The notes: a model not told the origin generated them from the letters alone. DNA of 38,400 bases from Rhodobacter sp. CACIA14H1 (GCA_000500915.1 AYNO01000013.1:1-38400), one strand, 5' to 3'; counted from the stretch's first letter, positions 25,794 through 33,757 are shown. Numbers and translations: made by a program.

Positions 25794-28741
25794 CGCAAGA
25801 GAACCGCATCAAGGGCGGCCAGATCGACCGCAGCAGGACGCTCCGCTTCACCTTCGACGGCCACCCCTATACCGGCCATCCCGGCGACACGCTGGCCTCC
25901 GCCCTGCTGGCCAACGGCGTCCGCCTGATGGGCCGCAGCTTCAAATACCACCGCCCGCGCGGCCCGATCTCGGCCGGGTCCGAAGAACCCAACGCCATCG
26001 TGGAACTCCGCTCCGGCGCAAGGCAGGAACCCAACACCCGCGCCACCGTGGCCGAGCTTTTCGACGGTCTGGAAGCCAACAGCCAGAACCGCTTCCCCTC
26101 GCTCAAATTCGACCTGATGGGAATCAACGACCGCCTCTCGCCCTTCTTCGCGGCAGGCTTCTACTACAAGACCTTCATGTGGCCCGCGTCGTTCTGGGAG
26201 AAGATCTACGAACCCATCATCCGCCGCGCCGCGGGCCTCGGCTCGCTGACCCGTCAGGATGATCCCGACGACTACGACAAGGGCTTCCTCCACTGCGACA
26301 TCCTCATCATCGGCGCTGGCCCCGCAGGCCTGATGGCCGCCCTGACCGCAGGCCGCGCCGGCGCCCGCGTCATCCTCGCGGATGAGGATTTCCGCATGGG
26401 CGGCCGCCTGAACGCCGAAACGCTGACCATCGGCAACCATTCCGGCGCCGACTGGGCCGAAGACACCGTCCGCACCCTGTCCCAGATGCCCAACGTCCGC
26501 CTGATGACCCGCACCACGGTCGTGGGCGCGATGGACCACGGCATCTACGCCGCCGTCGAACGCGTCTCCGACCACCTGCCCGTGCCAGCCGCAGGCAAAC
26601 CCCGCCAGATCCTCTGGCGCATCTACTCGGCCCACGCGATCCTCGCCGCAGGCGCCATCGAGCGCCCCATCGCCTTCGAAAACAACGACCGCCCCGGCAT
26701 TCTGCTGGCGGGCGCGCTCCGCACTTACGCCAACCGCTATGCCGTCGCCGTCGGCGACCGCGTCGCCGTCTTCACCAACAACGACGACGGCCTGCGCACC
26801 GCCACGGACCTTCAGGCCAAGGGCATCGACATCGCCGCCGTCATCGACACGCGGCAGGAAGGCGAACTCCTCTCCGGCATCCGCCACCTGAAAGGCGCAC
26901 AGGTGATCGACACCGCAGGCCGCCTCGGCCTGAAATCCGTCACCATCCGCCACGCCAACGGCAAGACGGAAACCCTGCCGGTCAATGCACTCGGCGTCTC
27001 CGGCGGCTGGAACCCGAACCTCAACATCGCCAGCCACCACCGCGGCCGTCCCGTCTGGAACGAAGGCATCGCCGCCTTCACCCCGCCCACCGACGGCCCC
27101 GCCAACCTGACCGCCGCAGGCGCGGCAGCAGGTGCGATGTCCACCCACGCCGCCCTGCAAACCGGTGCCGCCCAAGCCAACGCCGCCCTCACGGCGCTGG
27201 GCCTGCCAACCCACAGCCCCGACCTGCCAAAGGCCGAAGACGCCCCCGTGAACATCACCCCCTTCTGGTATGTCCACGAAGGCAAGGGCCGGGCATGGAT
27301 CGACCAGCAGAACGACGTCACGGTCAAGGACGTCAAACTGGCGAAGCAGGAAAACTTCACCTCCGTCGAACACCTGAAACGCTACACCACGCTGGGCATG
27401 GCGACGGATCAGGGCAAGACCGGCAACATCCTCGGCCTTGCCATCATGGCCGAACTGACGGGCCGCTCCATCCCCCAGACCGGCACCACCATCTACCGCC
27501 CGCCCTACACCCCCGTCGCCATGGGCACCCTCGCGGGCCGCTCCCGTGGTCACGAATTCAAACCCACCCGCCTGACCCCGTCGCACAAATGGGCCAGCGA
27601 ACAGGGCGCCGTCTTCGTCGAAGTCGGCATGTGGCTCCGCGCCCAGTGGTTCCCCAAGGCGGGCGAAACCACTTGGCGCCAGTCGGTGGACCGCGAGGTG
27701 CTGCAAACCCGCGCCTCCGTCGGCATCTGCGACGTCACGACCCTCGGCAAGATCGACATACAGGGCCGCGACGCAGGCGCCTTCCTCGACAAGGTCTATG
27801 CCAACACCTTCTCCACCCTTCCCGTCGGCAAGGTCCGTTACGGCCTCATGCTGCGCGAAGACGGGATCGTGATGGATGACGGCACCACCGCCCGCATGGG
27901 CGAAAACGAATGGGTGATGACGACGACGACCGCCAACGCCGTCCCGGTCTTCCGCCACCTCGAATACGTCCGCCAGTGCCTCTATCCGGACATGGACGTG
28001 CAACTGATCTCCACGACCGAAGCCTGGGCGCAATTCTCCGTCGCCGGACCCAACGCCCGCAGACTGCTGCAGAAGATCGTGGATCAGGACATTTCCGACA
28101 CGGCCTTCCCCTACATGGCCTGCGGAAACATCACCGTCGCAGGCGGCCTCCGCGCCCGCCTCTTCCGCATCTCCTTCTCGGGCGAACTGGCCTATGAAAT
28201 CGCCGTCCCCACCCGCTACGGCGACGCCATGATCCGCGAGTTGATGAAGCAGGGCGAGGAATTCGGCGCCGTCGCCTATGGCACGGAATCCCTCGGCGTC
28301 ATGCGCGTCGAAAAGGGCCATGTCGCGGGCAACGAGTTGAACGGCCAGACCACCGCACTCAACATGGGCCTCGGCAAGATGGTGTCGAAGAAGAAGGACG
28401 CCATCGGCATGGTCCTGTCGCAGCGCGAAGGGCTGACGGCCGAGGACGGCCTCCGCCTCGTCGGCGTCAAACCCGTGGACCCGTCAAAGCCCCTCACCGC
28501 AGGCTCCCACTTCCTCGACATCGGCGCGGCGCCCGTGGCGGCGAACGATGGCGGCTGGCTCACCTCCGTCGTCTATTCCCCCCACCTCGGCTCCTCCATC
28601 GCGCTGGGCTACCTGAAGAACGGCCAGACCCGCATCGGCCAGAGGATGCGTGCCGTGAACCTGCTCGCCAAGACAGAGGTGGAGGTGGAAATCGTCTCCC
28701 CCCACTTCTTCGACCCGGAAGGAGAACGCCTCCGTGGCTGA
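25790..28741 (+). CDS. mgdC: N-methylglutamate dehydrogenase subunit C (SoxA-like)
   Basis: 983 aa from ATG 25790; the ORF start at 25700 lies in mgdB. The N-terminal 2Fe-2S-like (Fer2_4) region contains RFTFDGHPYTGHPGDTLASALLANG and SFKYHRPRG. An NAD/FAD-binding Rossmann domain follows at about 170 (CDILIIGAGPAGLMAALTAGRAG), and a second dinucleotide-like region near 300. The C-terminal 400 residues are a GCV_T/aminomethyltransferase domain, expected to bind folate and pass on the C1 unit as methylene-tetrahydrofolate (as in SoxA). Full family length. 8-nt overlap with mgdD. Confidence 0.92.
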   Translation: MTQENRIKGGQIDRSRTLRFTFDGHPYTGHPGDTLASALLANGVRLMGRSFKYHRPRGPISAGSEEPNAIVELRSGARQEPNTRATVAELFDGLEANSQNRFPSLKFDLMGINDRLSPFFAAGFYYKTFMWPASFWEKIYEPIIRRAAGLGSLTRQDDPDDYDKGFLHCDILIIGAGPAGLMAALTAGRAGARVILADEDFRMGGRLNAETLTIGNHSGADWAEDTVRTLSQMPNVRLMTRTTVVGAMDHGIYAAVERVSDHLPVPAAGKPRQILWRIYSAHAILAAGAIERPIAFENNDRPGILLAGALRTYANRYAVAVGDRVAVFTNNDDGLRTATDLQAKGIDIAAVIDTRQEGELLSGIRHLKGAQVIDTAGRLGLKSVTIRHANGKTETLPVNALGVSGGWNPNLNIASHHRGRPVWNEGIAAFTPPTDGPANLTAAGAAAGAMSTHAALQTGAAQANAALTALGLPTHSPDLPKAEDAPVNITPFWYVHEGKGRAWIDQQNDVTVKDVKLAKQENFTSVEHLKRYTTLGMATDQGKTGNILGLAIMAELTGRSIPQTGTTIYRPPYTPVAMGTLAGRSRGHEFKPTRLTPSHKWASEQGAVFVEVGMWLRAQWFPKAGETTWRQSVDREVLQTRASVGICDVTTLGKIDIQGRDAGAFLDKVYANTFSTLPVGKVRYGLMLREDGIVMDDGTTARMGENEWVMTTTTANAVPVFRHLEYVRQCLYPDMDVQLISTTEAWAQFSVAGPNARRLLQKIVDQDISDTAFPYMACGNITVAGGLRARLFRISFSGELAYEIAVPTRYGDAMIRELMKQGEEFGAVAYGTESLGVMRVEKGHVAGNELNGQTTALNMGLGKMVSKKKDAIGMVLSQREGLTAEDGLRLVGVKPVDPSKPLTAGSHFLDIGAAPVAANDGGWLTSVVYSPHLGSSIALGYLKNGQTRIGQRMRAVNLLAKTEVEVEIVSPHFFDPEGERLRG

Positions 28742-29300
28742 CCACCGCTTCAAACCCGTCACGCCGCTGGGCCATGACGCGCCCCATTCCGTCACCCTCG
28801 GCCCCGTGACCATCACGGAAGTCGTGGATACGGCGCTGGCCTCCCTCGCCGCCCGCCTGGGCGAAGCCAAGGCCACGGCCGACATCGCGGAAACGGCAGG
28901 CATCCCCCTGCCGCCCCCCGGCAAGGCCGCGAAGGGCGCAACCTACGGTGCCTTCTGGCTGTCGCCCGACATGTGGATGGTCGAAGCCCCCTTCGCCACG
29001 CATGAAGACATCACCGCCGTCCTGAAACCCCATTTCGGCGAAGCCGCCAGCATCACCGAACAGACCGACGCATGGGCGCGGTTCGACGTGACGGGCGCCG
29101 ACCTGCCCGCGATGTTCGAACGGCTGTGCAACTTCGACCTCCGCGCCAACGGCCCGGGATCGGCCACGCGGACGGTGATCGAACACCTCGGCTGTTACGT
29201 GGTCATCCGCGCCGAAGGCCACCTGTCCGTCATCGGCCCCCGCTCCTCGGCGGCCTCCCTGTTCCACGCGCTGGAAACGGCGGCGCGGTCGGCGTTCTGA
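28734..29300 (+). CDS. mgdD: N-methylglutamate dehydrogenase subunit D (SoxG-like)
   Basis: 188 aa, GTG start at 28734 with AAGGAG 9 nt upstream, giving MADHRFKPVTPLG. Gamma-like subunit related to the GCV_T/TrmE fold (DAWARFDVTGADLPAMFERLCNFDLR, GCYVVIRAEGHLSVIGPRSSAASLFHAL). It completes the heterotetramer by analogy with SoxG. Last gene of mgdABCD; followed by the structured repeat at 29314. Confidence 0.9.
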   Translation: MADHRFKPVTPLGHDAPHSVTLGPVTITEVVDTALASLAARLGEAKATADIAETAGIPLPPPGKAAKGATYGAFWLSPDMWMVEAPFATHEDITAVLKPHFGEAASITEQTDAWARFDVTGADLPAMFERLCNFDLRANGPGSATRTVIEHLGCYVVIRAEGHLSVIGPRSSAASLFHALETAARSAF

Positions 29301-29313
29301 TCCCCTTCAAGCG

Positions 29314-29476
29314 CAACGGCAGGTTCCGGACCGTGGCCCAAAGCCACGGTCCGCGCACGTCCCGCCCCACCGGGACGTGCGCCACAGGCGCCCGCCCCGG
29401 CGTGACGCGCGCGGCCCTACCGGCGGAGTGTCGAAACGTGCCACTGGCACCTTTCGCCACTCCTTGCACGTAGGGC
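29314..29476 (+). repeat. Structured dispersed repeat, copy 1
   Basis: About 125 nt align without gaps to 38274-38398 (offset 8,960). Hairpin A: CGGACCGTGGC-CCAAA-GCCACGGTCCG (29327-29353). Hairpin B: GCGCACGTCCCG-CCCCAC-CGGGACGTGCGC (29353-29382). Hairpin C, 29414-29476, is nested: GCCCTAC/GTAGGGC, GGAGTG/CACTCC, CGAAA/TTTCG, GTGCC/GGCAC. From 29326 to 29382 the copies differ at two bases only, T29360 and A29375, which pair with each other; copy 2 has A and T there. It may also stop mgd transcription. The rest of the gap to 29600 holds no gene I can support. Confidence 0.8.
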
Positions 29477-29604
29477 GGGGTTTCCTGCGCCAAGAACGTC
29501 GCCACCGCCGATCCTTACCAACCCCTCACCCCACCGCCCGCTGCGTGCTGACAGTTTGCGGTACACATCGCGGCACAACGCTCTGCACAGTCGGTTTTGC
29601 CGAC

Positions 29605-29632
29605 TTGCCCGGGTCCCGCCTTTCCCTATAGT
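29605..29632 (+). promoter_or_regulatory. Sigma70-like promoter of the XRE-cupin gene
   Basis: TTGCCC (29605-29610), 16 nt, then TATAGT (29627-29632). It ends 35 nt before the ATG at 29668 and lies in the AT-rich end of the gap. Confidence 0.5.
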
Positions 29633-29662
29633 GAAAAACAATTCGCGTATGTTCACTGAGGG
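29630..29662 (+). promoter_or_regulatory. Candidate operator: AGTGAA...TTCACT with TGTTCACTGAG
   Basis: Inverted half-sites AGTGAA (29630-29635) and TTCACT (29652-29657) overlap the -10 and likely transcription start. TGTTCACTGAGGG recurs as TGTTCGCTGAGCG at 33680, before the divergent permease operon. This suggests one regulator, perhaps the XRE protein itself. Confidence 0.4.
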
Positions 29663-29667
29663 ACTTT

Positions 29668-30333
29668 ATGGAAGACCTCGATTCCGCCGCCGAAGCCACG
29701 CTTCCCAAGTCCAAACCCGCCTTTTCGCAGGACCCGCACCGCGTCCGCGAACTGGCCGAACGCAATCTGGAAATGGCCATCGGCCGCTCCGTCCGCGCCT
29801 TCCGCCGCCAGCAGGGGATGACGGTGGCCGACCTCTCCTCCGTCACCGGCCTGTCGATCGGGATGCTGTCGAAGATCGAGAACGGCATCACCTCGCCCTC
29901 GCTCACCACCCTGCAAATCCTGTCGCACGCCTTCTCCACCCCCATCACATCCTTCTTCCGCGGCTACGAAGAAAAGCGGGAAGTTCAACATGTTAAGGCG
30001 GGCGAGCACCTCGAAATCGAACGCCGCGGCACCCGCGCCGGGCACCAGTACCACCTCCTTGGCCATATCGGATCGAATAGCTCGGGCGTGGTGGTGGAAC
30101 CCTACCTGATCACGCTGACCACCGAATCCGACACCTTCCCCACGTTCCAGCACGAAGGCATCGAACTGCTGTTCATGCTGGAGGGAGAGGTGAAGTACCG
30201 CCACGGCGACCAGCTCTTCCACCTGCAACCGGGCGACAGCCTGCTCTTCGACGCCGATGCCCAGCACGGGCCGGAAGTCCATGTCAAACTCCCCGCCCGC
30301 TACCTGTCGATCATCTGCTACCCTCAGGCCTGA
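29668..30333 (+). CDS. XRE-family regulator with C-terminal cupin domain
   Basis: 221 aa. HTH_3 domain at about 38-93 (GRSVRAFRRQQGMTVADLSSVTGLSIGMLSKIENGITSPSLTTLQILS), then a cupin_2 domain at about 140-215 (FQHEGIELLFMLEGEVKYRHGDQLFHLQPGDSLLFDADAQHGPE). Such proteins sense small ligands, often amines or amino acids, through the cupin barrel. Its position between mgd and mgs/permease genes makes it the probable local regulator of methylamine use. A promoter and inverted repeat just upstream suggest autoregulation. Its 3' end overlaps the convergent 88-aa gene by 10 nt. Confidence 0.9.
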   Translation: MEDLDSAAEATLPKSKPAFSQDPHRVRELAERNLEMAIGRSVRAFRRQQGMTVADLSSVTGLSIGMLSKIENGITSPSLTTLQILSHAFSTPITSFFRGYEEKREVQHVKAGEHLEIERRGTRAGHQYHLLGHIGSNSSGVVVEPYLITLTTESDTFPTFQHEGIELLFMLEGEVKYRHGDQLFHLQPGDSLLFDADAQHGPEVHVKLPARYLSIICYPQA

Positions 30334-30590
30334 TGCCGCCACACCTCGTACCGGATCCGCCCGATCCGGTAGGCATCCAGAATCGACATCGCCCAGACGA
30401 ACAACCCGCCCGCATACTTGCCCACGGCCGACACGCCGGGCGCGGCGGTGGTGGCGGTGAATGCACCCAGAAGTATCATGAAAAACAGGAAGATAAGCCC
30501 CCGCACCGGCTGGCGGCTGGCCACGTGACCGACCCCCGGCAACACCACGGCAAGGGCCATGACGGCCCAGGGATGCAGCGGTTTCCTCAT
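30324..30590 (-). CDS. Small hydrophobic membrane protein, unknown
   Basis: 88 aa from ATG 30590 (MRKPLHPWAVMALAVVLPGVGHVASRQPVRGLIFLFFM); the listed longer ORF start lies in the next gene. Three hydrophobic segments (about 8-22, 29-50, 56-72) with PGVGHV and RPxRGL-like turns. It ends YRIGRIRYEVWRHQA, a basic tail that should be cytoplasmic. ATG overlaps the stop of the 229-aa gene (ATGA), so the two are coupled. No function recognised. Confidence 0.75.
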   Translation of the reverse strand: MRKPLHPWAVMALAVVLPGVGHVASRQPVRGLIFLFFMILLGAFTATTAAPGVSAVGKYAGGLFVWAMSILDAYRIGRIRYEVWRHQA

Positions 30591-31276
30591 GTCGTCCTCC
30601 GTCGTTCCACCTCGGACAGCACCCCGTTCCGCAACGCCTGCGCCGCCGCCAGAAACGGCGCCAGCCGCGACGGGGGCAGCGGGTCCAGCCCCATTTCCGC
30701 ATCCCGATACAGCAGATACCGCGTCCGCGTCGCCTCCTCGGCAAGGAAGACCAGCCGCACCCCGTCGGGCGTGACCAGCACCTCCTTCAACCGCTGCATG
30801 TCCACCGCCTCCAGCACCCGCCGCACCGGATCGGCCCATGGCATCGGCCCCGGCGCATCGGTGCGGATCGCGCATTCCGGCGGAAATCCGGGCGGGGCGG
30901 GTACCTGCACGGGCAACCGCCCGAAATTGGAAAACGTCTCCATCCCCGACGCCCGCATCATCAGGTCCAGCGTGTCATGCACCGGCAGCGCCTGCGGCAG
31001 GCTGACCAGCACCCACAGCGCGGGCAGCTTGCGCACGCTCAGCATGTCGGGCACCACCTGTATGTCGAACAGATCCCCTTCATGCCGCCCCGAAAGGCGC
31101 GGGAATCCCGTGGGTTGCACCACCTCGCGCCGCTCGGTGAACAGTCCCGCGCAGGCCGCCAGATAGCCCGCCCGCCGCGCGGCCCGCCGCCCCTGCGCCC
31201 TGCCCAGCGTCCAGATGACGGCGGCACCGGCACCCAGTGCCAGCGCCGCAGCCCCTATCGTTCCGATCTCTTCCAT
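30587..31276 (-). CDS. Single-TM protein of unknown function
   Basis: 229 aa. N-terminal TM helix (TIGAAALALGAGAAVIWTLG), basic stop-transfer (RRAARR), then a soluble domain of about 190 residues with no motif I recognise (DLFDIQVVPDMLSVRKLPALWVLVSLPQ; GVRLVFLAEEATRTRYLLYRD). By the positive-inside rule the soluble part is probably cytoplasmic. It lies downstream of the permease terminator and upstream of the 88-aa membrane gene. Confidence 0.75.
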   Translation of the reverse strand: MEEIGTIGAAALALGAGAAVIWTLGRAQGRRAARRAGYLAACAGLFTERREVVQPTGFPRLSGRHEGDLFDIQVVPDMLSVRKLPALWVLVSLPQALPVHDTLDLMMRASGMETFSNFGRLPVQVPAPPGFPPECAIRTDAPGPMPWADPVRRVLEAVDMQRLKEVLVTPDGVRLVFLAEEATRTRYLLYRDAEMGLDPLPPSRLAPFLAAAQALRNGVLSEVERRRTT

Positions 31277-31295
31277 ACTCTCACTTCGTTACGGA

Positions 31296-31320
31296 AAACG
31301 GCCCGCGTCAAGCGGGCCGT
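31296..31320 (-). terminator. Terminator of the permease operon
   Basis: On the minus strand ACGGCCCGC-TTGAC-GCGGGCCGT followed by TTTT, 7 nt after the permease stop. A perfect 9-bp stem. It should end or reduce transcription into the 229-aa gene. Confidence 0.8.
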
Positions 31321-31327
31321 CACTCCC

Positions 31328-32767
31328 TCAATACCCCCGCGGCTTCGGCCAGGGCATCGTGAACTGGTCCGCCCGCTTCACGAAACGATAGCGCCAGAAG
31401 TGGAACCACAGCGACACCACGATGTAGAAGCTGACCATCGCGATGAGCTGCGTGCCATAGCCCAGGAACACCGCGAAATAGGTCACCGCACACAGGCAGA
31501 TCAACAGGATCGCCGGGATCGGGTGGAAGGGATGCTCATACCCCCGCTTGATCGTGTCCAGCGGCCATTTCCGCCGGAACAGGATCACGTTGATCGGCAT
31601 GAAGGTATATCCCAGCAGCCCCGACAGGATCGAGAAGGTGATCACCTGATCCAGCGGCGCCCCCAGCGCGAAGATCAACGCGATGGGAACAAGGAAGATG
31701 ATCGCGCGATAGGGCGTCCGGTAGGTCGGATGCACCGCCCCGAACCATTGCGGCAGGTAATGGTCGCGGCCCATGGAAAACCACGCCCGCGACGCATCGT
31801 TGATGCAGCCATTGGCCGAAGCCAGCGTCGCAAACAGCGTCCCGAAGCCGAGGATGACGACCAGCGCCGTCGATCCCGTCAGCTGCGCCGCGCTGAACAG
31901 CGGGGCAACCGCCCCGTCCACGCCATCGCCAAGGTATTCCCACGGCAGATAGCCGACGCAGACATACCATGTCAGCGTCGCCGCGATCAGCAGCGTCATG
32001 ATCCCCGCCAGCGTCCCGAAGGGCAGCGCCCGCGCGGGCGACCGCACCTCTTCCGCCGCCTGCGTCGTGCCTTCGATGCCAAGATAGAACCACAGCCCGA
32101 AATGCATCGCCGCCAGCACGCCCAGCCAGCCATAGGGCAGGGCGGCCTGACCCGACATCAGGTCGGCATGGGCCATCATCGTCCCGTCGCTCCACGGGGC
32201 CGAGGCAAAGAACAGCACCAGGATTGCGACAAAGGCGAAGGCCGTGATGACAAGGTTGAAGGTCAGCGTCGCCAGCACGCCGCGATAGTTCAGCCATGCA
32301 AGGAACATGATCGCCAGCACGATGAAGGGCCGGTCCGATACCGGCTCCACGGCCCCCGTCATGTCGGCCGCCACCGTGATCAGATAGCCCAGCGTGATGG
32401 CATTCGCCGCCTCCAGCATCGTATAGGCGAAGACCAGATAGAGGCCGACGTTGAACGCCATCAGCGGCCCCACGATATGCTTGGCCTGCGTGTATTGCCC
32501 GCCCGCGGCGGCGACGGTCGATGTCACCTCCGAGTCGATCATGGCCACGCAGGAATACAGTATCCCCGCGAACCAGCAGGCGATCAGCGCCGCATAGGCC
32601 CCGCCTTTGCCGACGGCAAAGTTCCAGCCCATGTATTCGCCGACCAGAACGATCCCCACGCCCAGCGCCCAGACATGCGCCGGACCCAGGACGCGCAGAA
32701 GGCCGACCTTGGTGCCATGCGGCCCCATGCCGTCCATCGTCTTCGATGTGATGTCGGTATTTGCCAT
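31328..32767 (-). CDS. APC-superfamily amino acid/amine permease
   Basis: 479 aa with about 12 TM helices. The start region LGPAHVWALGVGIVLVGEYMGWNFAVGKGG resembles the ethanolamine/amino acid permease branch of the APC superfamily; the unwound-helix motif GIVLVGEYMGWN and TM6 region LGIEGTTQAAEEVRSPARALP fit the LeuT fold. Likely substrates are methylamine-related compounds or N-methylated amino acids, judged only from its neighbours (mgs, gmaS, mgd). Last gene of a tight four-gene minus-strand operon, 4 nt after the 55-aa gene. Confidence 0.87.
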   Translation of the reverse strand: MANTDITSKTMDGMGPHGTKVGLLRVLGPAHVWALGVGIVLVGEYMGWNFAVGKGGAYAALIACWFAGILYSCVAMIDSEVTSTVAAAGGQYTQAKHIVGPLMAFNVGLYLVFAYTMLEAANAITLGYLITVAADMTGAVEPVSDRPFIVLAIMFLAWLNYRGVLATLTFNLVITAFAFVAILVLFFASAPWSDGTMMAHADLMSGQAALPYGWLGVLAAMHFGLWFYLGIEGTTQAAEEVRSPARALPFGTLAGIMTLLIAATLTWYVCVGYLPWEYLGDGVDGAVAPLFSAAQLTGSTALVVILGFGTLFATLASANGCINDASRAWFSMGRDHYLPQWFGAVHPTYRTPYRAIIFLVPIALIFALGAPLDQVITFSILSGLLGYTFMPINVILFRRKWPLDTIKRGYEHPFHPIPAILLICLCAVTYFAVFLGYGTQLIAMVSFYIVVSLWFHFWRYRFVKRADQFTMPWPKPRGY

Positions 32768-32771
32768 GATG

Positions 32772-32939
32772 TCACCCGTTCAGCTTGTGCTGTTCGGTCA
32801 TCGCCTCGATCTCGCCCTCGCGGGACGAAGTCAGGACGTCTTCGGAATAGGTGGTATCGGTCCTGTACCAATCCCACAGCATGTGCAGCGCGAAGAGTGC
32901 GGAAAGCACCCATGCGCCCGTTTCGATCAGTGGCCACAT
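32772..32939 (-). CDS. 55-aa single-TM protein (missing from ORF track)
   Basis: Translates as MWPLIETGAWVLSALFALHM then LWDWYRTDTTYSEDVLTSSR and EGEIEAMTEQHKLNG. GAGGGAGC precedes the ATG at 32939. One TM helix near the N-terminus, then an acidic soluble tail. It is 13 nt after the 125-aa gene and 4 nt before the permease, so it is almost certainly translated with them. Probably a small accessory subunit of the permease; no family recognised. Confidence 0.75.
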   Translation of the reverse strand: MWPLIETGAWVLSALFALHMLWDWYRTDTTYSEDVLTSSREGEIEAMTEQHKLNG

Positions 32940-32952
32940 GTCGGCTGCTCCC

Positions 32953-33330
32953 TCATTTCCCGTCGAACTTCTCGGCGATCACCTCGCGGTATTCCTTCTC
33001 GGACAGGCGCAGCATCAGGGCGAAGTAGCCCACGATCACCACCACCATCAGCGCCAGTGCGCCCCATGTGAAGGAATAGTCGAACCGCGCCGTGATCAGG
33101 TCATGGGCCGACGCCGGATCATAGCCCAGCGCCGTCCAGCGTTCGACCATCACCGCGTTCTGGCCAAGGCTTTCCCATGTCGGCTCGTCCGCCGGAACCG
33201 GCAGTTTGGACGATCCGGCAAGGCCCAGCCACAGCGGGATGTACAGCGCGCCGATCGACATGATCAGCAGGACGATGACGTCGATCACCTGCCCCATCTT
33301 GCCCTGTTTCGGGGGGATATAGCGTGCCAT
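32953..33330 (-). CDS. 125-aa two-TM protein of the permease operon
   Basis: ATG 33330 (MARYIPPKQGKMGQVIDV); the listed start adds 11 residues overlapping the upstream gene. TM1 is about 14-36 (VIVLLIMSIGALYIPLWLGLAG) and TM2 about 90-113 (FTWGALALMVVVIVGYFALML), with a hydrophilic loop of about 50 residues (SSKLPVPADEPTWESLGQNAVMVERWTALGYDPASAHDLITARFDYS) between them, probably periplasmic. The C-terminal tail is charged. It starts 4 nt after the 95-aa gene. No known family recognised. Confidence 0.8.
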   Translation of the reverse strand: MARYIPPKQGKMGQVIDVIVLLIMSIGALYIPLWLGLAGSSKLPVPADEPTWESLGQNAVMVERWTALGYDPASAHDLITARFDYSFTWGALALMVVVIVGYFALMLRLSEKEYREVIAEKFDGK

Positions 33331-33334
33331 CCCG

Positions 33335-33622
33335 TCACCTCTTCGCGGCGCGGGCTTCATCAAGGAACTTGATGTCCAGCCCGTACATGAAGTCGCGGTC
33401 CTCGCGGTAATGCCGCAGCATCGCCATGATGGCGGCGGTGTTCAGCACAAGCACGATGAACCCGCCGATCAGAAGCATCGTCCGCGCCCCTGAAGACGGC
33501 GCGAGCGACCAGGTGGCAATCGCCACGAAGATGACGGCCAGCCACAAACCGATGACGAATGCCCAGGCAACGGACACGTCCCGTTTGTGCATGGCCTGAA
33601 TCCTTGAATCCAGGTCTGACAC
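33335..33622 (-). CDS. 95-aa two-TM protein, first gene of the permease operon
   Basis: I choose GTG 33622 (MSDLDSRIQAMHKRDVSVAW), because GGGAGG lies 5 nt upstream; ATG 33658 or the listed 33763 lack a good RBS. Two TM helices (about 20-41 AFVIGLWLAVIFVAIATWSLA and 47-68 TMLLIGGFIVLVLNTAAIMAML) with a short loop, ending in a charged tail (RHYREDRDFMYGLDIKFLDEARAAKR). The hairpin topology recalls small solute-permease subunits (DUF485/DUF4212-like), but I cannot assign a family. It faces mgsA across the divergent promoter region. Confidence 0.78.
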   Translation of the reverse strand: MSDLDSRIQAMHKRDVSVAWAFVIGLWLAVIFVAIATWSLAPSSGARTMLLIGGFIVLVLNTAAIMAMLRHYREDRDFMYGLDIKFLDEARAAKR

Positions 33623-33679
33623 AGTTTCCTCCCTTGGCCCTCTCTTTTGCCGCTCCATGTCCGGGCCTTGACACGGGGG

Positions 33680-33700
33680 TGTTCGCTGAGCGTGAACATT
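33680..33700 (-). promoter_or_regulatory. Candidate operator GTTCGC-TGAGC-GTGAAC
   Basis: GTTCGC and GTGAAC (33681-33697) form an imperfect inverted repeat 59 nt upstream of the 95-aa gene. TGTTCGCTGAGCG matches TGTTCACTGAGGG in front of the XRE regulator gene. Confidence 0.4.
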
Positions 33701-33757
33701 CTTTACCCACAGGGAAGCACCCCTGCGGCATCCTGTCAAAGGAAATGCATAGGAATT

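Noticed and set aside
25634-28321. 895-aa minus-strand ORF over mgdC
   Set aside because: Shadow caused by codon bias on the coding strand; no recognisable domain.
24231-29300. Catabolic sarcosine oxidase (soxBDAG)
   Set aside because: The subunits are homologous, but the adjacent gmaS and mgsABC and the Cys-free delta subunit favour N-methylglutamate dehydrogenase. Not excluded by sequence alone.
29314-29476. CRISPR array or IS end
   Set aside because: Only one unit per site, no spacers, no transposase gene nearby and no evident target duplication.
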